A stretch of 9,227 nucleotides of DNA from positions 2,667-11,893 of the forward strand of contig DEYM01000089.1 in NCBI GenBank assembly GCA_002364555.1, given 5' to 3'. The DNA comes from Phycisphaerales bacterium UBA3158. Lineage in GTDB: Bacteria > Planctomycetota > Phycisphaerae > Phycisphaerales > SM1A02. The notes below the pieces were generated by a model. The model had not been told where the DNA came from. It saw nothing but the letters and a program-made list of their open reading frames with translations, and ran no database searches. This document shows positions 1-7,238 of the stretch, piece after piece. How positions within the stretch are numbered: the stretch's first letter is position 1; every line of letters begins with the position of its first letter. The position numbers were made by a program, and so were the translations under genes.

Positions 1-2580
1 ACCGGCCCCTACAGCGATCGCATCGTGCTGGTCGACATCGATGATGGATCGATCGATCGAATAGGTCGCTGGCCCTGGCCAAGAAGCTATGTCGCCGATG
101 CGGTCAACGAACTGCATCTCGCCGGCGCCCGCACGGTCGCGTTGGACATCGAGTTCTCCAATCCACAGGACCCCACGTGGGATCCGGAGACGGGCACCTC
201 GAGAGACGACGATGCCGCCCTTGCACAGGCTGTCAACGAAGCGACGATCCTCGCCACGGTCCTGGCAGAGGATGAACTGGAAACCAGATGGAATGATGCC
301 GGTGGACAACCGGGCACGCTCCAGATCCTGATCACGAAACTGCAGAGCGACATCACGGCCACGCCCGAGCAACCACCAGCAGGGATGGTTCTCGACGATT
401 CCGACCGTGATGCCTTCGCTTCGAATCAACTGCTGCTGAAGAAACGGGCGATCCAGCACGCAGTGAGAACACTGCCCAAGACTGCCTCCCTGAGGGATCT
501 CGAGATCGAGATCGTTCCCTCGACCCGGCTGCATGGTGTCGACTATCCCGAACGACCGCTTCTCGATGCGGGGCTCAACCAGTACAGGGGCCTCTCCGCC
601 GCCATCGCTTTTCTCAGTGAGTCACGACCGGAGGAGAGAGGATCCTCTTCGGATCGAGTACCGCTCGAGAGACTCCTCAAGCGGGCCGGCGGCATGGGCT
701 ACGTGAACATCACGCATCGAGGTCCCGATGGCGCCGTGCGTTCCATCTATCCTTCACAATCCATCGAAGGAGGAAAGATCCTCTCGCTGGGGCTGGCGGC
801 CGTCGCCCATTATCAGGACATCCGACCCGGCGACGTGCGCATCGATGAAGACGGCATCCTGATCGGCGACGTCGAGCTGCCCGCCGATGAAGGGCGACTC
901 TGGTTGAACTGGCCCCGAAGCGATGTCGACTGGCGTTGGCGAAATCTTCATCGAGCCGATGCGGACGATCAGGAATACACCGGACATCTCTCCATCAGCG
1001 AGATCATCGAGATCGCTCGAGCACGTCGTACGCTGGAGACACAGGCCGCCGTCCTGGCCGATCTGAGTCGCGATCTGATGAGAGTCCTGCGACAGAACCC
1101 GGACATGACCAGCGAAGACTGGCTGTCTCCAGCCATACAGTCCGAACTCGAGGAAGAGATCGCCTTCAGTCTGGATGGTGTCCAACAGGACACCGATCTT
1201 TCGACCCTGGCCGATGATCCCGAAACCCTCGAGATGCTCAAGGCCATGCAGCAGTGGCAGAGCCTCAACCTGTCGATCAGTGAAGATCAAGCCAGGCTCG
1301 AGGTCGCCTCCGGAACGCTGTCCGAACAGGTCGATGATGCACTCGTCTTCGTCGGCTGGACGGCCACTGGCGCCGCCGCCGACTTCGTCCAGACAGCCGC
1401 CGGGCCAAGAACGCCCGGCGTCCTGGTGCATGCGACTCTGGCGGACATGGTGCTCCAGGAACGAGGACTGGCCAGAGCACCGTACTGGGTCGATCCACTG
1501 GCCATTCTCGTTATTGGCCTGCTCGTGGCGCTGTTCGTCACGTTTCTGGGCCCATGGTCCTCGACCATTCTGTCCATCCTCACGGCGATCGCCTATGTGG
1601 GCATCGGTGGCCTTCTGCTTCTATGGACGGCCAATCTGCTGGTACCACTTGCCGCTCCGATACTGGCGGCGGTCTGTGCATGGGCGACTGGAACAGGCGT
1701 TCAGGCCGCCATGGCGCAACGTGACAAACGTCGAATCACGCGACAGTTCAGAGCAAGAGTCTCGGATCAACTGGTCGATGCCCTGATCGCCGATCCCGCC
1801 GCCATTTCGATGACCGGTGTCAGCCGGGAGATGACCATCTTCTTCGCCGATCTCGCCGGCTTCACGACACTGAGCGAGAACCTCGAATCCGAGCAGGTCG
1901 TTCGCATTCTCAATACGTATCTGTCCGCCTTGACATCACAGCTCGTTGAACATGGTGCCTACGTGAACAAGTTCCTCGGTGACGGGGTCATGGCCTTCTG
2001 GTCTGCCTTTCAGGAAGAGCCGGCCCAGTCGCATCTGGCCTGTGCCGCGGCGATGGCTTGTCACGAGACCGTGATCAAGCTCAATGCGCTTCACGACAAG
2101 GAGCATCCATCCATCGGTCTGCGGATGGGTATCGCGACCGGCCCGGCCATCGTCGGCGACTGCGGTGCACCACCTGATCTGAACGACTACACCGTGATCG
2201 GTGACACGGCCAACCTCGCCTCGCGTCTTGAAGGGGCCAACAAGCAGTTCGGCACCAGCGTCATGATCAATGACCGGACCCATGAACTGCTTGGCGACAT
2301 GCCTGTTCGCTGTCGATGCATCGGCAACCTGCAGGTCGTCGGGCGTGAATCGGTCGTGCGATCCTGGGAAGTCGTCGGACTCGACTTCCCCCAGGAAGCC
2401 ATCGATCTTTCGGCGATGCTCGATGAGGCCATGACCGGGGGCGACCAGCGAAAGGCCCGTGAGATCCTGGAGAAACTCGGCAACATCCCCGGGCAGCAGG
2501 GTTTCGTCGATCGATGGCGGCAGGTGATCGACGTACCAGCCGAGGAATTCGGCGGTCCGCTTCGGCTCATCGAGAAGTAG
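1..2580 (+). CDS. CHASE2-domain adenylate/guanylate cyclase (5'-truncated)
   Basis: Predicted membrane-bound class III nucleotide cyclase making cAMP (less likely cGMP) in response to a periplasmic signal. The frame is open to base 1, and the codons before the GTG at 25 already fit CHASE2 (TGPYSDRIVLVDIDDGS), so the true start and N-terminal membrane segment lie upstream. Residues are numbered from base 25. CHASE2 spans about 1-485 and includes the GRWPWPR block. Three hydrophobic segments lie at about 490-562, then the cyclase domain at about 600-790. Metal aspartates are D609 (FFADLAGF) and D653 (KFLGDG). Substrate-selecting residues are K649 and T723 (YTVIGD); a Lys/Thr pair is typical of class IIIb adenylate cyclases. 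Transition-state residues N730 and R734 are present, so the domain looks active. CHASE2 is unusually long, with apparent helical insertions near 86-190 and 330-435. The next gene begins 27 bases downstream, suggesting co-transcription. Domain calls are by motif reading; the sensed ligand is unknown. Confidence 0.93.
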   Translation, partial: TGPYSDRIVLVDIDDGSIDRIGRWPWPRSYVADAVNELHLAGARTVALDIEFSNPQDPTWDPETGTSRDDDAALAQAVNEATILATVLAEDELETRWNDAGGQPGTLQILITKLQSDITATPEQPPAGMVLDDSDRDAFASNQLLLKKRAIQHAVRTLPKTASLRDLEIEIVPSTRLHGVDYPERPLLDAGLNQYRGLSAAIAFLSESRPEERGSSSDRVPLERLLKRAGGMGYVNITHRGPDGAVRSIYPSQSIEGGKILSLGLAAVAHYQDIRPGDVRIDEDGILIGDVELPADEGRLWLNWPRSDVDWRWRNLHRADADDQEYTGHLSISEIIEIARARRTLETQAAVLADLSRDLMRVLRQNPDMTSEDWLSPAIQSELEEEIAFSLDGVQQDTDLSTLADDPETLEMLKAMQQWQSLNLSISEDQARLEVASGTLSEQVDDALVFVGWTATGAAADFVQTAAGPRTPGVLVHATLADMVLQERGLARAPYWVDPLAILVIGLLVALFVTFLGPWSSTILSILTAIAYVGIGGLLLLWTANLLVPLAAPILAAVCAWATGTGVQAAMAQRDKRRITRQFRARVSDQLVDALIADPAAISMTGVSREMTIFFADLAGFTTLSENLESEQVVRILNTYLSALTSQLVEHGAYVNKFLGDGVMAFWSAFQEEPAQSHLACAAAMACHETVIKLNALHDKEHPSIGLRMGIATGPAIVGDCGAPPDLNDYTVIGDTANLASRLEGANKQFGTSVMINDRTHELLGDMPVRCRCIGNLQVVGRESVVRSWEVVGLDFPQEAIDLSAMLDEAMTGGDQRKAREILEKLGNIPGQQGFVDRWRQVIDVPAEEFGGPLRLIEK

Positions 2581-2607
2581 CTCGCTCAACGCTACCATGT
2601 CATCACG

Positions 2608-3873
2608 ATGAGCCACCTACCAGAAGACGTCCTCTATCAGATTCTCAACGTCAGTCGACAACTCGGCGCCACGGCCGATACCCGGGCCGTCCAGGTCGGT
2701 GTCGTGAACTGCCTGCGAGATGTCCTCCAGGCCGAACGAGCCACCGTATTCGAATACGACCCCGATACGGATGAACTGGTGGCGGTTCTGGCGCATGGAA
2801 CCAGCGGTGATCTGGACGAATCGTTCAGTGGCGTGAGAATTCCCGCCGGGGTCGGACTGGCTGGAACCGTCGCGCGCAACGGGGAGATGATCAACATCCC
2901 CGATGCCTACGAGGACGACCGCTTCAATCGTGAGATCGATCAGAAGACCGGTTATCGAACACGATCGCTGTTGACTGTCCCCATGACGACTACCGATGGT
3001 GACTTGATCGGCGTTGCCCAGGTCCTCAACAAGAAGCAGGGCATCTTCGAGGAACAGGATGAAGCCATCGCCGAAGCACTGGCCGCGCAGTGTGCGGTCG
3101 CCATGAGGCGGTCACGATTGATCGAGAATCGCGTTGAGCTCGAGAAGGTCCAGCGTGATCTGAAGCTGGCTCGTGAAATCCAGCAATCGACCTTCCCATC
3201 CGAATGTCCACCTCTGGATGGCTATGACTGTGCAGGCTACAGCGAGCCGGCGGAGGATACCGGTGGCGATACCTGGGACGCCGTGCCGACGGACACAGGC
3301 GCCGTCTTCCTGCTCGGTGATGCCACCGGGCATGGTGTGGGGCCGGCCATCTCCGTCACGCAGGTTCGATCCATGCTTCGCATGGCGCTGCTGCTGGGCA
3401 CCGATCTCAAGCCATTGGTCGACCATCTGAACCGACAACTGGGCATGGACATGCCACCGTCGAGATTCATCACGGCCTGGTTCGGAATGCTGGATGCGAC
3501 CACCCATGACCTGCATTCCATCGCCACCGGCCAGGGTCCCCTGATCCATCTCCATGCCAATGACGAGGTGGACATCCTGTCCGCCGATGCCCCACCACTG
3601 GGCATCATGCCCGATCTGATGCTGGACGATCCGATCCGTCGGCATCTGGAATCCGGCGACATGTTCTTCGTCGCCAGCGACGGATTCGCCGAAGCTGCCG
3701 AATCGAGCGGTGAAATGTTCGGCAACGATCGGATTGTCGAGATCCTTCGAGCTGGTCGTGGCCAGTCCTCCAGAGACATAATCTCGTCCATCCATTCGGC
3801 AGTGGACGCCTTCACGGGCAATCAGCCCCCTGATGACGATCGAACCAGCGTGTTGATCCACCGCCTGGCCTGA
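2608..3873 (+). CDS. GAF domain + PP2C-type SpoIIE/RsbU serine phosphatase
   Basis: Predicted cytoplasmic sensor phosphatase of the RsbU/SpoIIE type, a family that dephosphorylates anti-sigma-factor antagonist (STAS) proteins in partner-switching pathways. A GAF domain covers about residues 20-170 and contains DRFNREIDQKTGYRTRSLL, like the small-molecule-binding GAF domains of phosphodiesterases. A short helical linker at about 172-197 ends in the family-typical LAREIQQSTFP. The phosphatase domain (about 205-420) keeps the metal aspartates: D221 and D224 (GGDTWDA; most relatives have GGDYYD), D238 (GDATGHG), D358 (SDGF) and D410/D411 (DDDRTS). There are no membrane segments or signal peptide. 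The ATG at 2608 has no clear Shine-Dalgarno site. It lies 27 bases after the cyclase stop with no terminator between, so the two genes are likely one operon. No STAS antagonist or anti-sigma kinase gene is visible here, so its target is unknown. Confidence 0.93.
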   Translation: MSHLPEDVLYQILNVSRQLGATADTRAVQVGVVNCLRDVLQAERATVFEYDPDTDELVAVLAHGTSGDLDESFSGVRIPAGVGLAGTVARNGEMINIPDAYEDDRFNREIDQKTGYRTRSLLTVPMTTTDGDLIGVAQVLNKKQGIFEEQDEAIAEALAAQCAVAMRRSRLIENRVELEKVQRDLKLAREIQQSTFPSECPPLDGYDCAGYSEPAEDTGGDTWDAVPTDTGAVFLLGDATGHGVGPAISVTQVRSMLRMALLLGTDLKPLVDHLNRQLGMDMPPSRFITAWFGMLDATTHDLHSIATGQGPLIHLHANDEVDILSADAPPLGIMPDLMLDDPIRRHLESGDMFFVASDGFAEAAESSGEMFGNDRIVEILRAGRGQSSRDIISSIHSAVDAFTGNQPPDDDRTSVLIHRLA

Positions 3874-4007
3874 GGGAGATCGTCTGCTCCGAACGCCATC
3901 GGAGTATGATTCAGAGCCTCCGAGAACCCGTTTGATCGGGGATCTCCACGTTCTTCGATACTCGGAGGCGGATTGATCCGATCTGTAGGGTTCCACCGAA
4001 CTGATTC
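3874..4007 (+). promoter_or_regulatory. Intergenic leader with -10-like box and nested stem
   Basis: This 134-base gap separates the signalling pair from the O-antigen ligase-like gene. TATGAT at 3905-3910 fits a sigma-70-type -10 box, but no convincing -35 box lies 16-18 bases upstream. Just downstream, GCCTCCGAG (3916-3924) is the exact inverse complement of CTCGGAGGC (3961-3969). Between them CCCG (3927-3930) can pair with CGGG (3937-3940). No T-run follows, so this is more likely a structured 5' leader or binding site than a terminator. Promoter assignment is weak. Confidence 0.3.
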
Positions 4008-5360
4008 ATGGACAAGCTTCAGCTCTATCTCGACGTCGTTCCCCTGCCACTGCTGTTGATTGGCGGGTTCGTCGCGATGATGCTCTTCCTGATCGTTCCC
4101 GCGGAACGTCGGATGCATCTGATCTTCATACTCCTGCCCAGCTGGCTGGCACTCTCCAAATGTCCCGATCTCGGTTCCATCCAGGCCTTGACCAAGATCA
4201 CCTCGGGAATGCTGTTCCTGCTGCTGGGACTCGCCGCCTTGCTGAGACCAGCGGCCCGACGCCGGATCCCGATGATCGCATGGGTATACATCATGGCCTC
4301 CGGCTGGCTGTTCCTCTGCATTCTGGGTGTGAGTGAACTGGTCGACACCATGGTCATCGAGTTTCAATGGGTGATGCTCGTTCTGGCAAGCATCGCGATC
4401 GTCTCGACTCTCACGGATCTCGAGGATGTCGAAAAGATCTTCTGGGCTCTTGGATTGGGCATCATCATCGCCCTGGCGATCCCCTTGTCGGCCATCGTCC
4501 TCTCACCGGGGACGGCCTTCATTGCCGGCATGAATCGATTTGCGCCATGGGGTTCACCATCGAATCTCATCGGTCTGCTCTTCGTCATCGGAGCGCCGAT
4601 GCTGTTGTACATGGTCATGTCCACCACCATCAACACGTTCAAGCCGATCCTGATCGTACTGCTCATCCTATGCATTGGCATGGCGATTCTCACAGGCAGT
4701 CGCATGACCGCCTTCTCCATGATCGTCTCACTTGGGCTCATCGCGTTGCCGCTGGTGAAGCGTCCGGGTCTGCTTCTGGCGGGTGGTGCAGTCGGTGCCA
4801 TCGTCCTGCCTCTGGTGCTGAGCGTGAACGAGGACGCGGCAGCCAGACTGGGTGATCTGAGTTCGTCCGGACGACTCGGCATCTGGCAAGAATACCTGAT
4901 GACCAGCCTCAAGCGACCTCTGGGACTCTTCGGCAAGAGCGGTGTCTCCGTTCAACAGGATGCGGCCATCGGCATGCATCCCCATAGCTCATGGATTGAG
5001 ATGCTCTACATAGGCGGATGGCCGTATCTCATCATGCTGCTGACGGTCGCCATCGTCGGTTTGAAATCCACCTGGCTCGTGTGGAAGAACCGGTACATCT
5101 ATGGTGATGAGAGCAGACAGTTCCTCATTCATGTCATCGCCGCGCTCATCGCCTCGTTCTACTTCCAGAGTCTGTTCAATCAGGCCCTGTACCATCCGAC
5201 GTTCACGATGTCCTTCATTGCCGTGCTGCTGACGATTCTCATCATCGCCATGGCTCAGGAGGTTCCCCAGCAGCGGATGCTCTATGAGGAATGGCTGCTC
5301 GAGGAGGAATGGGAGGACGAGGATTCCTGGGAGGACTCGGAGAATCCCGCCTCTTCCTGA
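4008..5360 (+). CDS. O-antigen ligase/polymerase family membrane protein (Wzy_C type)
   Basis: Predicted inner-membrane protein of the WaaL/Wzy superfamily, whose members transfer or polymerise undecaprenyl-linked glycans on the periplasmic face. The 450 residues form about 12 hydrophobic segments (for example 13-32, 65-80, 117-134, 143-166, 183-204, 255-272, 337-355, 399-416). Family blocks are visible: LTGSRMTAFS (228-237), GRLGIW (288-293) with the conserved Arg289, and a loop with H324 and H326. H326-S327 followed by nine residues, G337, two residues and Y340 fits the H[NSQ]x9Gxx[GTY] signature of O-antigen ligases exactly. The C-terminus (about 427-446) is a strikingly acidic tail rich in Glu, Asp and Trp. 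The ATG at 4008 lacks an evident Shine-Dalgarno site. The gene ends at a strong terminator. It could be a ligase, a Wzy polymerase or a protein O-glycosyltransferase; sequence reading alone cannot separate these. Confidence 0.85.
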   Translation: MDKLQLYLDVVPLPLLLIGGFVAMMLFLIVPAERRMHLIFILLPSWLALSKCPDLGSIQALTKITSGMLFLLLGLAALLRPAARRRIPMIAWVYIMASGWLFLCILGVSELVDTMVIEFQWVMLVLASIAIVSTLTDLEDVEKIFWALGLGIIIALAIPLSAIVLSPGTAFIAGMNRFAPWGSPSNLIGLLFVIGAPMLLYMVMSTTINTFKPILIVLLILCIGMAILTGSRMTAFSMIVSLGLIALPLVKRPGLLLAGGAVGAIVLPLVLSVNEDAAARLGDLSSSGRLGIWQEYLMTSLKRPLGLFGKSGVSVQQDAAIGMHPHSSWIEMLYIGGWPYLIMLLTVAIVGLKSTWLVWKNRYIYGDESRQFLIHVIAALIASFYFQSLFNQALYHPTFTMSFIAVLLTILIIAMAQEVPQQRMLYEEWLLEEEWEDEDSWEDSENPASS

Positions 5361-5387
5361 TCGCGAACTCCTCACCGAACACATGAC

Positions 5388-5419
5388 AAGGGCCGACTCC
5401 CCCGAGGAGCCGGCCCTTT
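5388..5419. terminator. Bidirectional intrinsic terminator between convergent genes
   Basis: AAGGGCCG (5388-5395) pairs with CGGCCCTT (5411-5418). An inner CTCC/GGAG pairing (5397-5400 with 5406-5409) closes a five-base CCCGA loop around one mismatch. The stem carries A's on its left side and T's on its right side, so it can terminate the + strand ligase gene ending at 5360 and the - strand gene ending at 5443. It sits exactly between the two convergent stops. Confidence 0.85.
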
Positions 5420-5442
5420 GTCGTCGCAGGTTTCACGCCGGT

Positions 5443-6663
5443 TCAGCCTGCGTTTGCCACCATCATGGTGTTCTGTCGGGAGTCGAGTTCCTCCTTGAGC
5501 TCGCTCATTCGTTCGATGACCGTGGTGGTGTCGTTGATCTGATCTCCACCATTCCAGAACATGAAGTTCTCGACACCTTCGCTGTGGAGCTTGTCGATCT
5601 GGTTGGCCAGATCTTCGATGGGAACCAGTTCCTTGTGATGAGCGGAGGAGCCGTTGAAGATCTTGAAGCTGAGCAGTGGCTGTACTTCAAGGGCGGTACC
5701 GTCGGTTCGAAGCAGTGAGCGACCCGTGTCGATGCCGACCTGCATGTAGCCTTCGATGCGGTTGTAGTGGTTGTCGCTGGCACCGAAACGCTGGTAGAGG
5801 ACAGGGCAGATGACATCGATCTGATCCAGGGCACCCTGAGCTGCGGCGAAATCGTAGCCGAGCTTGCGTTCCAGTTCGGCGTTGCCGTCGGCCTTGCCGT
5901 GGGCATGGGGAGTTGGGAATCCGTAGAGACCCAGCTTGCAGCTTGGAGCCATGGTGCGAACGACGTCGATTCGCATCTTGTAGCCTTCGATGATCGCATC
6001 GAACTTCATTGGATCGTAGTCATCGGAAGCGGGATCGACGTACTTGCCCAGCTCGCGAGGATGGAAGGGTGTTTCCATGTCCAGGATGAGCAGGCCATCG
6101 TAGTCGCTGGCGAGGTCGGCCTTTCGGCTGAGGTACTTGCCGAATTCGAACTCGATCTGAGCTCGTGACGCGTTGAAGAACATCTCTTCGGTCGTGTTCT
6201 TGGACATGCCGACCGCATAACCGTGGACCATCCAGCAATCGTTCTGGACGCCGATGCTGTCGAGTGCGGAGGCTTCCTCGGAGAAGCGGCTCTGGAGGAC
6301 GACGCTGACACCTGAAAGACTCGACTGGACGGTGGGACCAGCTGGGAGAAGGCCGTAGTTCGAGAGCATGACGAGCAGGTCATTGAGGTCGACGGTGCCA
6401 TCTCGGTTGACATCGACGTCGCAGGCTTCTTCGGAGCAGTCGGAACCGTAGACCTCGATGACCTTGACCATGTCCTGCACGTCGACGACACCGTTGTTGT
6501 CCAGGTCGCAGTCGGCCTGGGAAGGTGTGAATGCACTGGGGAGTGTGGAAGCCTTCGAGGATCGTGTGTTGGAGGAAAAGCTCGAAGCGGCGTTGGTGGT
6601 GGTGGCGAGGGCGGGCACAAGGATAGCGGTGGCCGTAAAGACGGCGGTCATGTGGCGTGACAT
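5443..6663 (-). CDS. Exported dockerin-like protein with putative glycosidase-like barrel domain
   Basis: The family is not recognised with certainty. I choose ATG 6663 (406 residues), because it gives a signal peptide (MSRHMTAVFTATAILVPALA, cleavage near TNA-AS at about 25); the longer reading from 6864 adds 67 non-signal-like residues. Residues 51-104 form two dockerin/EF-hand-like calcium loops: DLDNNGVVDVQD (53-64) and DVNRDGTVDLND (84-95), each with acidic or Asn residues at 1, 3, 5, 9 and 12. Residues 140-390 look like an alpha/beta barrel with repeating hydrophobic strands: LLILDMETPFHPR (191-203), KLGLYGFP (243-250), DVICPVLYQRFG (283-294), PLLSFKIFNG (329-338) and FMFWNG (367-372). 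D195-x-E197 could be a catalytic pair as in GH56-type hyaluronidases. The protein is probably exported and held by calcium-dependent contacts. It is paralogous to the divergent gene at 7239. There is no C-terminal sorting motif. Product class is inferred. Confidence 0.8.
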   Translation of the reverse strand: MSRHMTAVFTATAILVPALATTTNAASSFSSNTRSSKASTLPSAFTPSQADCDLDNNGVVDVQDMVKVIEVYGSDCSEEACDVDVNRDGTVDLNDLLVMLSNYGLLPAGPTVQSSLSGVSVVLQSRFSEEASALDSIGVQNDCWMVHGYAVGMSKNTTEEMFFNASRAQIEFEFGKYLSRKADLASDYDGLLILDMETPFHPRELGKYVDPASDDYDPMKFDAIIEGYKMRIDVVRTMAPSCKLGLYGFPTPHAHGKADGNAELERKLGYDFAAAQGALDQIDVICPVLYQRFGASDNHYNRIEGYMQVGIDTGRSLLRTDGTALEVQPLLSFKIFNGSSAHHKELVPIEDLANQIDKLHSEGVENFMFWNGGDQINDTTTVIERMSELKEELDSRQNTMMVANAG

Positions 6664-7035
6664 GGTTCTACTTTCGAATGGATTGGAGGGGCTGGAAGAG
6701 AGCGAGTCGTGTCGAGTGATGAGGGCACTCGGTACACCCCCACCTATGCGGCCCGGCTGTGTCGTGTGTGACAATTGACCAGAACTTTCGAATTCTCTTC
6801 GAACAAACTGCGAGATGGCGGTACAGGCGCGCTGAAACAGCGTCCCATTGGTGGAGATGGTCATGACGGTGCTCGGGGATGTGGTCTCAAAAGAGGCGTG
6901 ATGGATTGGAATGACGCATCTGAGGGAACCGTGTGTCTGAAAACGAGTGTCACACCCGCTGAAGCGACCGGCTCCAATTCAAACATTCATAATGAAGGAC
7001 CGAAAATCACCCTCAATTGAACAAAGAGGAGTGAG

Positions 7036-7080
7036 ATGGCCACTTCATCACTCGGGCTACTCGGGCTGTTCGGGCCATGA
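7036..7080 (+). CDS. Possible 14-residue leader peptide (MATSSLGLLGLFGP)
   Basis: The ATG at 7036 is preceded by AGAGGAG (7025-7031), four bases away. This is the best Shine-Dalgarno match in the window, better than those of most large genes here. The ORF runs 14 codons to TGA at 7078. Its second half is made of three 9-base units, giving LGL-LGL-FGP. The stop codon lies inside the left arm of a nested inverted repeat, and the large paralog starts 158 bases downstream. That arrangement suggests a translated leader whose reading changes downstream RNA folding, but a chance ORF cannot be excluded. There is no homology evidence. Confidence 0.3.
   Translation: MATSSLGLLGLFGP
7051..7077 (+). repeat. 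Three tandem 9-base units
   Basis: CTCGGGCTA, CTCGGGCTG and TTCGGGCCA follow one another without a gap. The first two differ at one base; the third differs from the second at three. They are in frame with the 14-codon ORF starting at 7036 and encode its LGL/LGL/FGP repeats. Confidence 0.7.
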
Positions 7081-7145
7081 GGCTCAAATTTGGATGATGA
7101 GAATCATCCAGTCACAATGGCACAGCCTGATTTCATGAAATGGCC
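7073..7145 (+). promoter_or_regulatory. Nested inverted repeats around a perfect 8-bp hairpin
   Basis: The core TGGATGAT (7091-7098) pairs perfectly with ATCATCCA (7103-7110) across a GAGA tetraloop. Around it AGGCT (7080-7084) can pair with AGCCT (7124-7128), and GGCCAT (7073-7078) with ATGGCC (7140-7145). This gives a 73-base nested stem structure that begins over the stop codon of the 14-codon ORF and ends 93 bases before the start of the large paralog. It may act as RNA structure in the leader or as a protein operator. The core ATGAGAATCAT resembles the centre of a Fur box, but the right flank does not fit. Confidence 0.4.
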
Positions 7146-7225
7146 AAATACCATCACACATGACAACCATGGAACACTCGCCTGTGGGATTGAATCCGTC
7201 TATGGTGGATCTCAGCACTAAGAAT

Positions 7226-7237
7226 GGAGTGACGAGG
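7226..7237 (+). promoter_or_regulatory. Ribosome binding site for the 7239 gene
   Basis: GGAG at 7226-7229 lies nine bases before ATG 7239, and a second purine block GAGG lies at 7234-7237. This supports 7239 over the internal ATG at 7290, which has only a weak GGCGG upstream and would shorten the signal peptide n-region. Confidence 0.6.
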
Positions 7238-7238
7238 C

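Larger units (their letters stand above)
6664..7238. other. 575-base divergent intergenic region
   Basis: This is the shared upstream region of the two divergent paralogs. I found no convincing protein gene of normal length and no clear -35/-10 pair on either strand. It contains a 14-codon ORF (7036-7080) with a strong ribosome binding site, three tandem 9-base units (7051-7077), a nested inverted-repeat structure (7073-7145), and ACTTTCGAAT present twice (6670-6679 and 6784-6793) on the side nearest the - strand gene. By eye the sequence is lower in GC than the signalling genes. Confidence 0.7.

Noticed and set aside
754..1431. Long - strand open frame opposite the cyclase
   Set aside because: It is antisense to well-supported CHASE2 coding sequence and shows no domain; a typical shadow in GC-rich DNA.
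2745..2758. Perfect 14-base palindrome CGTATTCGAATACG
   Set aside because: It lies inside the GAF-phosphatase coding sequence; about one such palindrome is expected by chance in a window of this size.
6664..6864. Longer N-terminus of the - strand paralog starting at 6864
   Set aside because: The extra 67 residues have no signal or domain character, whereas ATG 6663 begins a clear signal peptide.
6775..7020. An 81-codon + strand frame in the divergent intergenic region
   Set aside because: It starts at TTG without a ribosome site, shows no recognisable motif and has composition like non-coding sequence.
7117..7221. A 34-codon frame (ATG 7117) in frame with and just after the 14-codon ORF
   Set aside because: No ribosome binding site, it overlaps the stem structure, and no motif is visible; a read-through or recoding role would be speculation.
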